From Parcubacteria group bacterium GW2011_GWE2_39_37 (GTDB taxonomy: Bacteria > Patescibacteriota > Patescibacteriia > Patescibacteriales > GWE2-39-37), in the NCBI GenBank assembly GCA_000995135.1, contig LBWY01000017.1:1-36507 (forward strand): DNA of 36,507 nucleotides, in the 5' to 3' direction. Each line of letters starts with the position of its first letter. Positions within the stretch are counted from its first letter, which is position 1. Made by a program: the position numbers and the translations under genes. The notes beneath the pieces are model-generated. The model had not been told where the DNA came from, did no database searches, and saw nothing but the letters and a program-made list of their open reading frames with translations. Of the stretch, positions 1 through 7,584 are shown one piece after another.

Positions 1-151
1 AAAGACAGCCCAAGAGGGACTGTTCCGTTTCAACGCTTTGTGGTGGCAATTTGCCGACTGCTGGGTTATTACTCATGTATTCTATACTACACGTTCAAAG
101 CCTTTTTATCAAGCCGATTCTGTCCACTTTTTATCCACCGTCTTGCATTTT

Positions 152-175
152 AACCCCCTTTTACAAAGGGGGGTT
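152..175. repeat. Short C-run/G-run hairpin repeat
   Basis: AACCCCC is followed nine bases later by GGGGGGTT, giving a small hairpin with the core CCCTTTTACAAAGGG. It resembles the words seen inside cysS and in the 33.77 kb palindrome, so I read it as one member of a dispersed repeat family. The two ORF-track entries over it (38..241, 51..245) have no recognisable content. Otherwise I see no gene in 1-325. Confidence 0.5.
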
Positions 176-288
176 GAAGGGATTTATTTGTTTTTCTTAC
201 ACTATTGCAAAGTTTACAATATTTTGTTATTATATTTTTAAATAAGCAACCAGCCCCAGCGCTGTTTTATTTTTTGCTTGTTTCTCGA

Positions 289-323
289 AGTTAAAAGTTA
301 ATTGTCAATTGTTAAAAGTTAAT
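289..323. repeat. AT-rich word repeat (GTTAA/TCAATTG)
   Basis: The stretch is built from repeated GTTAAAAGTTAA and TTGTCAATTG words directly upstream of tRNA-Lys. A very similar block, GTTAATTGTCAATGG, is found at about 9999-10031 next to the CorA-like gene. Function unknown; probably a dispersed low-complexity repeat. Confidence 0.45.
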
Positions 324-325
324 AA

Positions 326-398
326 GCGCCCATAGCTCAGCCGGTAGAGCAGATCCCTTTTAAGGATAAGGTCCTAGGTTCGAATCCTAGTGGGCGCA
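326..398 (+). tRNA. tRNA-Lys (anticodon TTT)
   Basis: Cloverleaf: acceptor GCGCCCA pairs with TGGGCGC; D arm GCTC/GAGC; anticodon stem GATCC with GGATA (one mismatch at its base); loop CTTTTAA gives anticodon TTT (lysine, AAA/AAG); T arm CTAGG-TTCGAAT-CCTAG. The discriminator is A and the following bases are CA, so the CCA end is not encoded here, unlike the tRNA-Thr below. A strong terminator begins within the 3' end. Confidence 0.95.
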
Positions 399-438
399 CA
401 ATTTAAAAAGCCAGCATCCGCTGGCTTTTTAAATTGTG
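397..438 (+). terminator. Terminator of tRNA-Lys
   Basis: A perfect 19-bp inverted repeat (core AAAAAGCCAGC and its complement) with the 4-base loop ATCC. The right arm contains CTTTTT. The stem starts at the last acceptor base of the tRNA. Confidence 0.85.
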
Positions 439-483
439 TGTTTATTAGGTAACAATTATTATATTTAACGGATTTGATTATGA

Positions 484-567
484 AGACGTTGGCCTAGTTC
501 GTCGTGGGGCTTTCGCCCCTTCGAATCCCCGCCCGTACCGAACGTTCGAGCGGGAGTTGGGCACAAT
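484..567 (+). other. Degenerate tRNA-like GC-rich segment
   Basis: A GC-rich island holds the hairpin GGGGC-TTTC-GCCCC followed by TTCGAATCCCCGCCC (T-loop-like), then a second T-loop-like GTTCGAGCGGGAG ending TTGGGCACAATAAT. That end resembles the tRNA-Lys 3' end and flank (TGGGCGCACAAT). No cloverleaf can be drawn. I read it as tRNA scraps left after rearrangement; this is inference. Confidence 0.35.
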
Positions 568-611
568 AATACCCTTAAAAGGCTCATAGTTGTTGAAATT
601 TAAAAAGTCCA

Positions 612-642
612 TTGATATACTTTAAAAGGAATAAAATATAAT
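612..642 (+). promoter_or_regulatory. Putative promoter, methyltransferase
   Basis: TTGATA at 612 and TATAAT at 637-642, with a 19-base spacer (slightly long). A start about seven bases after the -10 would fall on the ATG at 650, predicting a leaderless mRNA. Confidence 0.45.
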
Positions 643-649
643 TATATTT

Positions 650-1485
650 ATGGATTTAAAAACAATAGCTGATTATTACGATTATACATTACCTTTTTAT
701 AATTTTTTTATCATGGAGAAACTAATGGGATACATTATGGTTATTGGGACAAAGAAACAAAAGATCATGATGAAGCGCTGATAAACACAAATAAATTTTT
801 AGCTGAAAAAGTCAACTTAAAAGCAAATGACTATGTATTAGATGCAGGTTGTGGAATCGGAGGTAGTTCAGTTTGGATTGCAAAGAATTACAAGGCTCAT
901 ATTGCTGGAATTACATTAAGTGAAAAACAGGTAGTTGAAGCAGAAAGAATTGCCAAGGTAAACCGCCTGGATCACTTATTAAAGTTTTATAAGAGAAATT
1001 ATTTAGATACGAAATTTAATGAAAATTCATTTTCAGTTGTCTGGGCAGTTGAGAGTGTGTGTTATGCCGAAGATAAAGAAGAATTTATTAAAGAAGCTTA
1101 CCGTGTGTTAAAAAAGGGAGGAAGGCTGATAATTTGGGATGGCTTTTTGGCAAGAAAGCCCATTAATAAAAAAGAAAAAGAAGAATTGGATATTTTTCTT
1201 GAAGGCTGGGCACTTCCGAATTTAGACGGAGTTTCTGAATTTAAAAACTCTCTTGTGTCAGTTGGATTTAAAAATATAAAAGAATACGATGTCAGTAAAG
1301 AATCTTTACCGTCAGCTGATAAAATCTATAAAATGAGTAGGTGGAGTTATCCTTTTTCAATTTTGCTAAATAAATTTAAATTAATTCCCTTGTTGTTGGT
1401 AAAAAATAATCGTTCAGGAATTATGCAGCATCGAATTATAACGAACGGCATTATGGAGTTTAGAGTTTATTACGCTGAAAAATAA
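650..1485 (+). pseudogene. SAM-dependent methyltransferase, frameshifted near the N-terminus
   Basis: The ORF track shows only the C-terminal 142 residues from a GTG at 1057, but the reading frame is open from 703. It contains the class I SAM-binding motif LDAGCGIGG and an upstream HGETNGIHYGYWDKE segment. The true N-terminus (MDLKTIADYYDYTLPFYNFF) is encoded from ATG 650 in another frame. The two frames meet at a run of seven T (703-709), and one extra T would restore a gene of about 278 residues. The layout matches the UbiE/sterol and tocopherol methyltransferase superfamily, which methylates small lipophilic substrates; the substrate here is unknown. The break may be a real mutation, a sequencing error in a homopolymer, or a slippage site. 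No terminator is evident downstream. Confidence 0.75.
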
Positions 1486-1527
1486 CAACAGCTATCACTG
1501 AAAAAATTGATAAAATTGAGTAATTGC

Positions 1528-1556
1528 TTGACAACAATCCAGATTCCTGCTATTAT
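1528..1556 (+). promoter_or_regulatory. Sigma70-type promoter of the DEAD-box gene
   Basis: TTGACA (1528-1533), 17-base spacer, TATTAT (1551-1556), with an extended -10 TGC in front. Predicted transcript start is near 1563, leaving a leader of about 128 nt before ATG 1691. Confidence 0.8.
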
Positions 1557-1600
1557 AAGTTATTAGCTATTAATTTAAATAGATTCGAGTCTCCTGTCAT

Positions 1601-1635
1601 TAAGTGGCCTGTAGAAATCGGGTCACTTATTTTTT
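1601..1635 (+). promoter_or_regulatory. Terminator-like hairpin in the DEAD-box leader (putative attenuator)
   Basis: TAAGTGGCC (1601-1609) pairs with GGTCACTTA (1621-1629), nine pairs with one G-U, followed directly by a T run. It looks like an intrinsic terminator yet lies between the promoter and the helicase start codon, so it may act as an attenuator or as a 5' mRNA stabiliser. Confidence 0.55.
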
Positions 1636-1690
1636 ATTCGCTTTATTCGAATGCACCTCATAATTGGGGTAGCCGAAGGCGAAAAACATT

Positions 1691-3058
1691 ATGACAGAAC
1701 AAAAAAACATTGCCAATCCAGGGTTTGAAGGATTGGGTATCAGCGCTTCGATACTTGAAGTGCTGAAAAAAATGGAATTGGCTACACCAACGCCAATTCA
1801 AAAAAAGGCCATTCCAGTTGCTATTGATGGCAAGGACTTAATCGGAGTCGCACAAACCGGCACCGGCAAAACTTTTGCCTTCGGCATTCCGATGTTGCAG
1901 CGTCTAGCCTTGTACAAGGGCAGAGGCTTGGTTTTATTACCTACTCGAGAACTTGCATTGCAGGTTGAGGAAAGTTTGCAAAAACTGGGTTTAACTCTTG
2001 GCTTGCGTACCGCGGCCTTAATCGGCGGCGAGCCGATCGGCAAACAGATGCAGGTTTTGCGAAGGAATCCACACATCATTGTTGCTACTCCTGGCCGATT
2101 GAATGACCATCTCAAAAGAAAATCAATCAGTTTGAAAGAAGTTAAAGTGTTGGTTTTGGACGAGGCGGACATGATGCTTGATATGGGCTTTTTGCCACAG
2201 GTAAAAGAGATTCTATCTCATGTGACTCATACTCATCAAACCATGTTGTTTTCAGCAACCATGCCGGTAGCGATTGTAAGACTCGCTTCAGATCATATGG
2301 CTTTGCCAGTAAGTATCGAGGTTGCGCCAGCCGGTACTACTGCTGAACATATCAGGCAAGAAATGTTCATCATGAAAAAAGAGGACAAGCTGACCCATCT
2401 GGAAAAATTGCTGAAGCAATATACAGGTTCGGTCTTAGTCTTTGCTCGCACTCGACATAGCGCCAAGTCTTTGACCAGAAGCATTCATTTGATGGCCCAT
2501 ACGGTGGCAGAAATACATTCCGATCGCTCCCTTGACCAACGCAAGAAGGCTTTGGCCGGATTCAAGGCAGGTAAATTTCGTGTCCTTGTAGCTACTGATA
2601 TTGCTGCCCGTGGAATCGATGTTAAAGACATTGAGTTGGTATTGAACTATGACTTGCCGGATAATTCAGAAGATTATGTTCATCGTATCGGGCGTACAGC
2701 CAGAGCCGGCAAAAAGGGAATTGCCATTTCATTTGCGATGCCAAGCCAATCGAAAGAAATCCGCAGCATCGAAAGGTTGATTAATAAAAATCTGCCTTTA
2801 ACCAAGTTCGCTGAATTAGATAAGGCGCCTGCTTTTACTTCTGGCCGTCGTAAAAAAGGCGGTTTTAGCAGGCCGAAATCAGCCGCTTTTGCCGGCAGTA
2901 AATTTTCCAGCAGCAGCCAGCAACGTCCAGGCGGGCAAAATCGATCTCCTTGGCAAAGAACGGAAGCGTCAGCAAGAAGCGGATATAAGCCAGGCGGCGA
3001 GCGACCTGTTGCCCGTGCAAAACAAGATTTTGGTTCACGAACAAATAGATCGAGATAA
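1691..3058 (+). CDS. DEAD-box ATP-dependent RNA helicase
   Basis: Unwinds RNA duplexes using ATP, in ribosome assembly or mRNA turnover (RhlE/CsdA-type family). Motifs in order: Q motif region with TPTPIQ near residue 35, Walker A AQTGTGKT, Ia PTRELA, Ib TPGR, II DEAD, III SAT, V ATDIAARGID, VI HRIGRTARAG. After the two RecA folds (to about residue 380) comes a basic, Gly/Ser/Arg-rich tail (GRRKKGGFSRPK and on) that probably binds RNA. The 455-residue length suits an RhlE-like enzyme. It is a single-gene unit with its own promoter, terminator-like leader and 3' terminator. Known relatives are often cold-induced, which would fit leader control, but that is inference. Confidence 0.95.
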   Translation: MTEQKNIANPGFEGLGISASILEVLKKMELATPTPIQKKAIPVAIDGKDLIGVAQTGTGKTFAFGIPMLQRLALYKGRGLVLLPTRELALQVEESLQKLGLTLGLRTAALIGGEPIGKQMQVLRRNPHIIVATPGRLNDHLKRKSISLKEVKVLVLDEADMMLDMGFLPQVKEILSHVTHTHQTMLFSATMPVAIVRLASDHMALPVSIEVAPAGTTAEHIRQEMFIMKKEDKLTHLEKLLKQYTGSVLVFARTRHSAKSLTRSIHLMAHTVAEIHSDRSLDQRKKALAGFKAGKFRVLVATDIAARGIDVKDIELVLNYDLPDNSEDYVHRIGRTARAGKKGIAISFAMPSQSKEIRSIERLINKNLPLTKFAELDKAPAFTSGRRKKGGFSRPKSAAFAGSKFSSSSQQRPGGQNRSPWQRTEASARSGYKPGGERPVARAKQDFGSRTNRSR

Positions 3059-3101
3059 ATCTTGCCAAAATCTAAAAAATACTTTAATATATTATAGTAA
3101 C

Positions 3102-3134
3102 AGAAATAAAGCACTTGGTGCTTTATTTCTTTTG
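3102..3134 (+). terminator. Terminator of the DEAD-box gene
   Basis: AGAAATAAAGCAC and GTGCTTTATTTCT form a 13-bp stem with a 3-base loop, ending in CTTTT. Confidence 0.85.
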
Positions 3135-3143
3135 TAAATATTA

Positions 3144-3162
3144 GCCAGCTTAGCTGTCAGTT
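3144..3162 (+). repeat. 5' fragment of a tRNA-Thr copy
   Basis: GCCAGCTTAGCT, then GT, then CAGTT repeats the first 17 bases of the tRNA-Thr gene that begins 92 bp downstream, with a two-base insertion. No other part of a tRNA follows. It is a scrap, not a gene. The rest of 3163-3235 shows nothing I recognise. Confidence 0.6.
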
Positions 3163-3235
3163 CCGCCAAGCCGCGGATAAAGTCTGAGAGCAGAATGTAA
3201 AAGTGAAGTTAATAATTTGTAGGTTAAAAATCTAG

Positions 3236-3311
3236 GCCAGCTTAGCTCAGTTGGTAGAGCAGCAGTTTTGTAAACTGCGGGTCACGGGTTCGAGTCCTGT
3301 AGCTGGCTCCA
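3236..3311 (+). tRNA. tRNA-Thr (anticodon TGT)
   Basis: Acceptor GCCAGCT/AGCTGGC, D arm GCTC/GAGC, anticodon stem GCAGT/ACTGC with loop TTTGTAA (anticodon TGT, reads ACA), T arm ACGGG-TTCGAGT-CCTGT. Discriminator T (3308), then an encoded CCA (3309-3311). A terminator follows two bases later. Confidence 0.96.
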
Positions 3312-3312
3312 G

Positions 3313-3343
3313 AAAAAGCTCCGCATTACGTCGGAGCTTTTTT
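3313..3343 (+). terminator. Terminator of tRNA-Thr
   Basis: AAAAAGCTCCG pairs perfectly with CGGAGCTTTTT around an 8-base loop, ending in a T run. Confidence 0.85.
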
Positions 3344-3369
3344 GAAAGCTAAGTTTTTAAATTACATTA

Positions 3370-3546
3370 CCTCTGTCATCTCGAATCCCGTTAGGGTGAG
3401 AGATCTCGGGTAAATAATGGAATATATTATTGGGTAAAAGGTTTAAAAATATAATAATTAGAATTTAAGATGCTATTTCTTTAAAATTAGTTATTACTAA
3501 TTTCCGAGATCTCTCCTCATCTGCTGATTCGTCGAGATGACAGAGG
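3370..3546. repeat. MITE-like palindromic repeat, TGTCATCTCGA family (copy 1)
   Basis: A perfect 15-bp terminal inverted repeat (CCTCTGTCATCTCGA / TCGAGATGACAGAGG) encloses inner arms GAGAGATCTCGG / CCGAGATCTCTC and an AT-rich centre. Copies with the same ends lie at 9749-9953 and 31483-31656. It fills the gap between tRNA-Thr and mtaB and ends 23 bp before the mtaB start. No protein is encoded, so it would need a transposase in trans if mobile. Confidence 0.8.
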
Positions 3547-3569
3547 AGTAAGAACATCTAAAAATAATA

Positions 3570-4961
3570 ATGAAAAGACCAACTTATAAAATATACACCC
3601 TCGGTTGCAAGGTTAACCAATACGATTCAGAAAGTTTGAGCAGAAAGTTGACTTCTGCTGGATTTGTCGTGGCGGAAAACAATGCTGATTTAGCGATTGT
3701 AAACACTTGCACAGTTACTCATTCTGCGATTGCCAAGGATAAGAAAATGATTGAAAAAGCTAGGACAGAAAATACAAATGCGAAGATTGCAGTGGTCGGC
3801 TGTATGCCGGTTAACTATAAAAAAGAAGTTGAAGAGTTGAGCGTGGATTTTATTTACGGCACGAAAGATGCGGATAAGCTAATTGAAGAATTTATTTCTG
3901 TCATTCCCGAGCAGTCGGGAATCCAGTTTGAAGAGTGTAGGATGGATCCCCGCCTACGCGAGGATGACGACAAGGAGGTGGGTTCATGTGAGCTAACTGA
4001 AAATTCATACAAAACCGGCAAGTCCAGGTATTTTTTAAAAATCCAAGACGGTTGTCAGCAGTTCTGTTCTTATTGTATCATTCCATACAATCGTGGAAAG
4101 CTCACTAGTAGACCAGTTGAAGAAGTTCTAGCAGAGGTTGAAAAAATCGTTGCAGCGGGGTATAAGGAAATAATTTTATGCGGCATTCATTTGGGGTTGT
4201 ATGGGGTGGACTTTAGTCGCACAACGCGTAACGCACAACGCGTAACGAATCTAGTAGGTCTTTTAAAAGAACTAATCAAGATTGAAGGTTTAGAAAAAAT
4301 TCGCTTGAGTTCCATTGAAGTAACAGAGGTGAATGACGAATTAATTGACTTGATTAAAACTAACAGAAAAATTTGTCGGCATTTACATATCCCATTGCAA
4401 TCCGGTTGTGATAAGATTTTGAAATTGATGAACCGGCCTTACACAACCGAGTTTTTTGTGGAGCGGATTGAAAAATTAAGAACAGCCGTGCCCGAAATAG
4501 CGATTACCAATGATGTGATTGTCGGTTTTCCTGGAGAGACCGAAGGAGATTTTAATATCACTTTTGATTTTATAAAAAAAATAAATTTCAGCAAACTGCA
4601 CGTCTTTCCATTTTCCGCCCATGAGAAAACTCCTGCTTTTTCAATGCCAGATCAATTACCGACATCCATAAAAAAAAAGCGTGCAAAAATTCTTTCTGAA
4701 TACAGCTTGGAATTAGAAAAAAAATATAAACAACAATTTGTCGGTCAAGAACTTGAAGTAATAGTTGACGGACGCAGTCAAGGAAAAGTTCATAGTGGCC
4801 AGCATCAAGAAGGCATAGATTCTTTTCGCGGCCAGCCGCGAGAGAGCAAAGCTCTTTTTCGTGGGAAGACCGAATATTATTTTGATATTGAATTTAACTC
4901 CGATAAAAAATTAAAGGCAGGGGATTTGGTAAAAGTTAAAGGCTGGAAATTTCTTGAATAA
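3570..4961 (+). CDS. mtaB: tRNA t6A37 methylthiotransferase MtaB
   Basis: Adds a methylthio group to N6-threonylcarbamoyladenosine at position 37 of tRNAs reading ANN codons. The N-terminal domain has YTLGCKVNQYDS (C13), C47 and C78 for the second Fe-S cluster. The radical-SAM motif CxxxCxxC is at C162/C166/C169 (GCQQFCSYC), and a TRAM-like C-terminus follows. GCKVNQ separates MtaB from MiaB. Three segments look like in-frame insertions of repeat DNA: residues about 110-135 (ending MDPRLREDDD), 214-226 (RTTRNAQRVTN, from a tandem CGCACAACGCGTAA) and about 415-440 (FRGQPRESKALFRGK). They lie outside the cluster ligands, so the enzyme is probably active. The stop codon touches the terminator of the convergent lipoprotein gene. 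Confidence 0.92.
   Translation: MKRPTYKIYTLGCKVNQYDSESLSRKLTSAGFVVAENNADLAIVNTCTVTHSAIAKDKKMIEKARTENTNAKIAVVGCMPVNYKKEVEELSVDFIYGTKDADKLIEEFISVIPEQSGIQFEECRMDPRLREDDDKEVGSCELTENSYKTGKSRYFLKIQDGCQQFCSYCIIPYNRGKLTSRPVEEVLAEVEKIVAAGYKEIILCGIHLGLYGVDFSRTTRNAQRVTNLVGLLKELIKIEGLEKIRLSSIEVTEVNDELIDLIKTNRKICRHLHIPLQSGCDKILKLMNRPYTTEFFVERIEKLRTAVPEIAITNDVIVGFPGETEGDFNITFDFIKKINFSKLHVFPFSAHEKTPAFSMPDQLPTSIKKKRAKILSEYSLELEKKYKQQFVGQELEVIVDGRSQGKVHSGQHQEGIDSFRGQPRESKALFRGKTEYYFDIEFNSDKKLKAGDLVKVKGWKFLE
3897..3975 (+). repeat. Palindromic repeat inserted in frame in mtaB
   Basis: The DNA TCTGTCATTCCCGAGCAG, then GGGAATCCAG, then GGATCCCCGCCTACGCGAGG and GATGACGAC has the TGTCATTCC...GAATGACR layout of widespread bacterial palindromic repeats, here read in frame as VIPEQSGIQ...MDPRLREDDD. 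The related intergenic copy is at 7431-7535. Confidence 0.7.
4218..4246 (+). repeat. Tandem CGCACAACGCGTAA repeat inside mtaB
   Basis: CGCACAACGCGTAA occurs twice head to tail (about 28 bp), encoding RTTRNAQRVTN in a stretch where the family has a short loop. The same CGTAACGC word appears inside prmC near 30003-30036 on the other strand. Confidence 0.6.
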
Positions 4962-4995
4962 AAAAGCCCCCATCATCTTATGAAAAATGATGGGG
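4961..4995 (-). terminator. Terminator of the minus-strand lipoprotein gene
   Basis: Read on the minus strand, CCCCATCAT and ATGATGGGG form a 9-bp stem followed by GCTTTTTT. It overlaps the last base of the mtaB stop codon, so the convergent genes are packed with no spare sequence. On the plus strand there is no T run. Confidence 0.8.
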
Positions 4996-5011
4996 TGATG
5001 CGTGGGCACTG

Positions 5012-5689
5012 TCAGTAGACGATGCCAGTGACGGTGATGGCGGGGAGTTTGAACGTCCCCGGCTTTCTCGGATTGGGATCGTACATGGTAGGGTTGTAAC
5101 CGAACTGACTTCCCCAAGGAGCAAGCTCGAATTTGGTTTCACCCTTTTTCTTACCTATCACCATGATATTTCCCAACTTGACCATGCCTTCGTAGGGGCT
5201 GTAAGGGTTAAGCCCCGTAAGAACCGCTGTTGTTAAGCCCTCGGTCGTGTTTTTTTCCAGGAGTATTTTTTCTTCAGAAGTTGGTGACGCCGCGTCAGGA
5301 TTTGTGAAAAGGAAAAAACCCGAGAAGGCGTTTTCTTCTTTGGCGGGTGTAAACCCGATGTACCCCACGTGGTCCGCGTTGTAGCCGAAGGCGATTGTGA
5401 AGCCGTGGAAGGGGAGAGTTGTGGAAGCGTAGACCGGCAACTCTCTTACCTCGCCGACACCTATGCTGAAATTTCCCATCAGCAACTGATCCGTGGGCGT
5501 TGCTTCGGCGGCAGACATTGTTTTGATGGTCTGGTCCGCGGATGTCTCCTGTCCAGGAGCGTCGTTCGTTTTTGCCACGGCTGTTGCGACGTTTGCGGTC
5601 GCCGACGTGGATCCATCATTGCTGCCGCAGCCGGGCAGAACAGACATTGCGAGCGAAACAATTATCATTGCGACGATGCTTCTTTTCAT
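5012..5689 (-). CDS. Orphan secreted lipoprotein, possibly cohesin-like fold
   Basis: I do not recognise a specific family. I chose the ATG at 5689 (MKRSIVAMIIVSLAMSVLPGC) rather than the track's start because a strong GGAGG lies eight bases upstream; this gives 225 residues. A hydrophobic signal peptide ends in lipobox LPGC, so the mature protein should be lipid-anchored. A Ser/Thr/Ala-rich linker follows to about residue 60. Then comes a beta-rich domain (FSIGVGEVRELPVYAS, FHGFTIAFGYN, VKLGNIMVIGKKKGETKFEL) whose pattern recalls cohesin/carbohydrate-binding modules; that likeness is weak. The gene looks GC-richer than its neighbours, with its own promoter, leader hairpins and terminator, suggesting transfer or a distinct gene class. 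Confidence 0.8.
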   Translation of the reverse strand: MKRSIVAMIIVSLAMSVLPGCGSNDGSTSATANVATAVAKTNDAPGQETSADQTIKTMSAAEATPTDQLLMGNFSIGVGEVRELPVYASTTLPFHGFTIAFGYNADHVGYIGFTPAKEENAFSGFFLFTNPDAASPTSEEKILLEKNTTEGLTTAVLTGLNPYSPYEGMVKLGNIMVIGKKKGETKFELAPWGSQFGYNPTMYDPNPRKPGTFKLPAITVTGIVY

Positions 5690-5766
5690 GGTATTCCTCC
5701 TTACGGTTTGTACTCTCAAAATTCGAGAGGAAGTTGGCTACCGAAAATCGTGTATTTTAAATTAAG

Positions 5767-5787
5767 AAGGTCCATTAACCGGACCTT
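5767..5787 (-). promoter_or_regulatory. Leader hairpin of the lipoprotein gene
   Basis: AAGGTCC and GGACCTT form a perfect 7-bp hairpin about 26 nt after the predicted transcript start, followed on the minus strand by CTTAATTT. It is weaker than a classic terminator but in the same position as other leader hairpins here. A second small hairpin, CTCTC/GAGAG, lies nearer the start codon. Confidence 0.45.
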
Positions 5788-5819
5788 TAGCTAGTGCTAG
5801 AGAATCTAGTTAACATGTA

Positions 5820-5848
5820 ATCATAGTATATAACTAAACTTTTGTCAA
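5820..5848 (-). promoter_or_regulatory. Promoter of the lipoprotein gene
   Basis: On the minus strand TTGACA (5848-5843), a 17-base spacer and TATGAT (5825-5820) make a near-consensus sigma70-type promoter, leaving a leader of about 120 nt. Confidence 0.8.
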
Positions 5849-5901
5849 GGGAAGAGGGCTAATATTAGTATTAAGAATATTTAGCTAATATTAGGTAACA
5901 G

Positions 5902-5930
5902 TTGCTCAATTAGCTAAAATAAGATAAACT
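5902..5930 (+). promoter_or_regulatory. Promoter of cysS
   Basis: TTGCTC, 17-base spacer, TAAACT (5925-5930). Transcription would start at or next to ATG 5937, so the cysS mRNA is predicted to be leaderless. No Shine-Dalgarno is needed or seen. Confidence 0.55.
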
Positions 5931-5936
5931 GAGGAT

Positions 5937-7421
5937 ATGGAAAAATTATATTTATACAACACATTAAATAAGAGAAAAGAGGAATTCAGGCCTCTTGTTG
6001 ATAATAAAGTCGGTCTATATACTTGTGGGCCGACCGTCTATAACTATGCCCATATCGGCAATCTTCGCACTTATATTTTTGAAGATATTTTAAAACGGGT
6101 GTTGCTATATAATGGCTACAAGGTTAAGCACATAATGAATATTACCGATGTCGGCCACTTGACTGGTGATATGAATATGGGTGAGGACAAATTGGAATTG
6201 GGTGCAAAAAGAGAGGGCAAGACTGCCTGGGAGATTGCGGAATTTTATACCAAAGCATTCAATGAAGATGTCAGTAAGTTAAATATTTTAAAACCGGACA
6301 AGCAACCAAAGGCGACGGATTATATTCAAGAGCAAATCGATTTGATAAAAAAATTAGAAAAAAAAGGCTATACCTATAAAACTTCGGATGGCATTTATTT
6401 TGATACTGCAAAGTTTAAGAATTACAATAAACTTTCACATTTGAAGTTGGATGAATTGAAAGAAGGGGCACGGGTAGAGAGAAATTTGGAGAAAAAAAAT
6501 CCGACAGATTTTGCTTTGTGGAAGTTTTCGGAACCCTTGACCCCTCCGTCGCTTCGCGCCACCTCCCCTTATAAAGAGGAGGATAAAATTAGTAGACGTC
6601 AGATGGAATGGGAATCACCTTGGGGGGTTGGTTTTCCTGGTTGGCACATAGAGTGCTCGGCGATGAGTTTGAAATTGTTGGGTAAGCAGTTGGATATCCA
6701 TTGCGGTGGCATTGATCACATCAATATTCATCATACTAATGAGATTGCACAGTCTGAAGCCGCCACAGGTAGGAAATTTTTTAACTACTGGCTGCATGGT
6801 GCATTTTTAAATATCGCCGGCGGAAAGAAAATGGCCAAAAGCGATGAGAATTTTTTGACTTTGGAAAATGCTTTGGTAAAAAAAGGCATCAATCCATTAG
6901 CCTATAGATATGGTGCCCTAAGCACTCATTACAGGAAGCCGATGGAATATTCAGAAGAGGCGATCAGATCTGCACAGAAAGGGTTGGACAAGCTTTGGAA
7001 AAAAATAATGGAACTAAAAGAACAGAAGGCAGAAGGAAAGGATCGGAAAGTAAATGCAGAATTTAAAATTCAATTCTTAAAAGTAATCAATGATGATCTT
7101 AATACTCCCAAAGCATTGGCTTTAGTTCAGAAAGTTTTGAAATCCGATTTATCACCCGAAGAGAAGTTTGCCACTGTCTTGGATTTTGACCAGGTGCTGG
7201 GGTTGGGACTAGATATAATTAAGATTAGGGTTGAGAAGTCCGTTATTTTTAAATGGGACATTGAAGGAACACAGCCAGAGGCAGCTAGATTATTGAAATT
7301 GCGAGAAAAAGCCCGTGCAGAAAAAAACTGGCCAGAGTCTGATAGATTGAGAGAGGAAATCGAAAAACTAGGCTATTCAGTTGAAGATACTAAAGAGGGG
7401 ATGCGGATAAAAAAGATTTAG
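5937..7421 (+). CDS. cysS: Cysteinyl-tRNA synthetase
   Basis: Charges tRNA-Cys in the cytosol. Zinc-site cysteine C30 lies in YTCGPTVYN; the HIGH-type motif is AHIGNLRTY; further zinc ligands are in GWHIECSAM (C240) and [10 protein letters not shown]; the KMSKS loop appears as KKMAKSDEN. At 494 residues it is slightly longer than the common 460-470. The excess is explained by about 21 extra residues (about 199-219, [21 protein letters not shown]) in the segment that normally runs straight into RQMEWDSPWG. That insert is encoded by a repeat-like sequence. A nearly leaderless promoter sits just upstream, and a 105-bp palindromic element follows the stop. Function is secure; the effect of the insert is unknown. 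Confidence 0.96.
   Translation: MEKLYLYNTLNKRKEEFRPLVDNKVGLYTCGPTVYNYAHIGNLRTYIFEDILKRVLLYNGYKVKHIMNITDVGHLTGDMNMGEDKLELGAKREGKTAWEIAEFYTKAFNEDVSKLNILKPDKQPKATDYIQEQIDLIKKLEKKGYTYKTSDGIYFDTAKFKNYNKLSHLKLDELKEGARVERNLEKKNPTDFALWKFSEPLTPPSLRATSPYKEEDKISRRQMEWESPWGVGFPGWHIECSAMSLKLLGKQLDIHCGGIDHINIHHTNEIAQSEAATGRKFFNYWLHGAFLNIAGGKKMAKSDENFLTLENALVKKGINPLAYRYGALSTHYRKPMEYSEEAIRSAQKGLDKLWKKIMELKEQKAEGKDRKVNAEFKIQFLKVINDDLNTPKALALVQKVLKSDLSPEEKFATVLDFDQVLGLGLDIIKIRVEKSVIFKWDIEGTQPEAARLLKLREKARAEKNWPESDRLREEIEKLGYSVEDTKEGMRIKKI
6538..6585 (+). repeat. Repeat inserted in frame in cysS
   Basis: CCCCTCCGTCGCTTCGCGCC followed by ACCTCCCCTTATAAAGAGGAGG. The CCTCC...CCCCTT...GAGGAGG layout recalls the CCCCTT/GAGAGGGG repeats at 33.77 kb and 152-175. 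It encodes [15 protein letters not shown], a segment absent from standard CysRS. Confidence 0.6.
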
Positions 7422-7430
7422 CTTTTCTTT

Positions 7431-7535
7431 GTGTCATTCCGGATGGAGCAGAGCAGCGGAAGTCCGGAATCCAGAAAAATATTAAGCATAAACTTGATTG
7501 TAATTTCTGGATTATTGCTTTCGCAGGAATGACAC
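7431..7535. repeat. Palindromic repeat, GTGTCATTCC family
   Basis: GTGTCATTCC and GGAATGACAC form perfect 10-bp ends of a 105-bp element; inner arms include CCAGAAA / TTTCTGG. It lies between cysS and the permease and may double as a terminator for cysS. The remainder of 7422-7584 is AT-rich words (CATAATT) without a gene. Confidence 0.75.
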
Positions 7536-7584
7536 TGTTTAAATCTTCCCTCATAATTTTAATTCATAATTCTTACTACTTCAA

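Noticed and set aside
38-245. Two overlapping ORFs at the window start (67 and 64 aa)
   Set aside because: No start signals, no recognisable protein features, and they run through repeat-like DNA.
484-567. A complete tRNA or other structured RNA after tRNA-Lys
   Set aside because: T-loop-like words are present but no cloverleaf or consistent long-range pairing can be drawn.
2680-3137. ORFs on both strands over the helicase C-terminus
   Set aside because: Shadows of the low-complexity RNA-binding tail; some run through the terminator.
5369-5794. 141-aa plus-strand ORF opposite the lipoprotein gene
   Set aside because: Antisense shadow: the minus strand has a promoter, Shine-Dalgarno, signal peptide and terminator; the plus ORF has none and a Cys/Arg-rich composition typical of a shadow.
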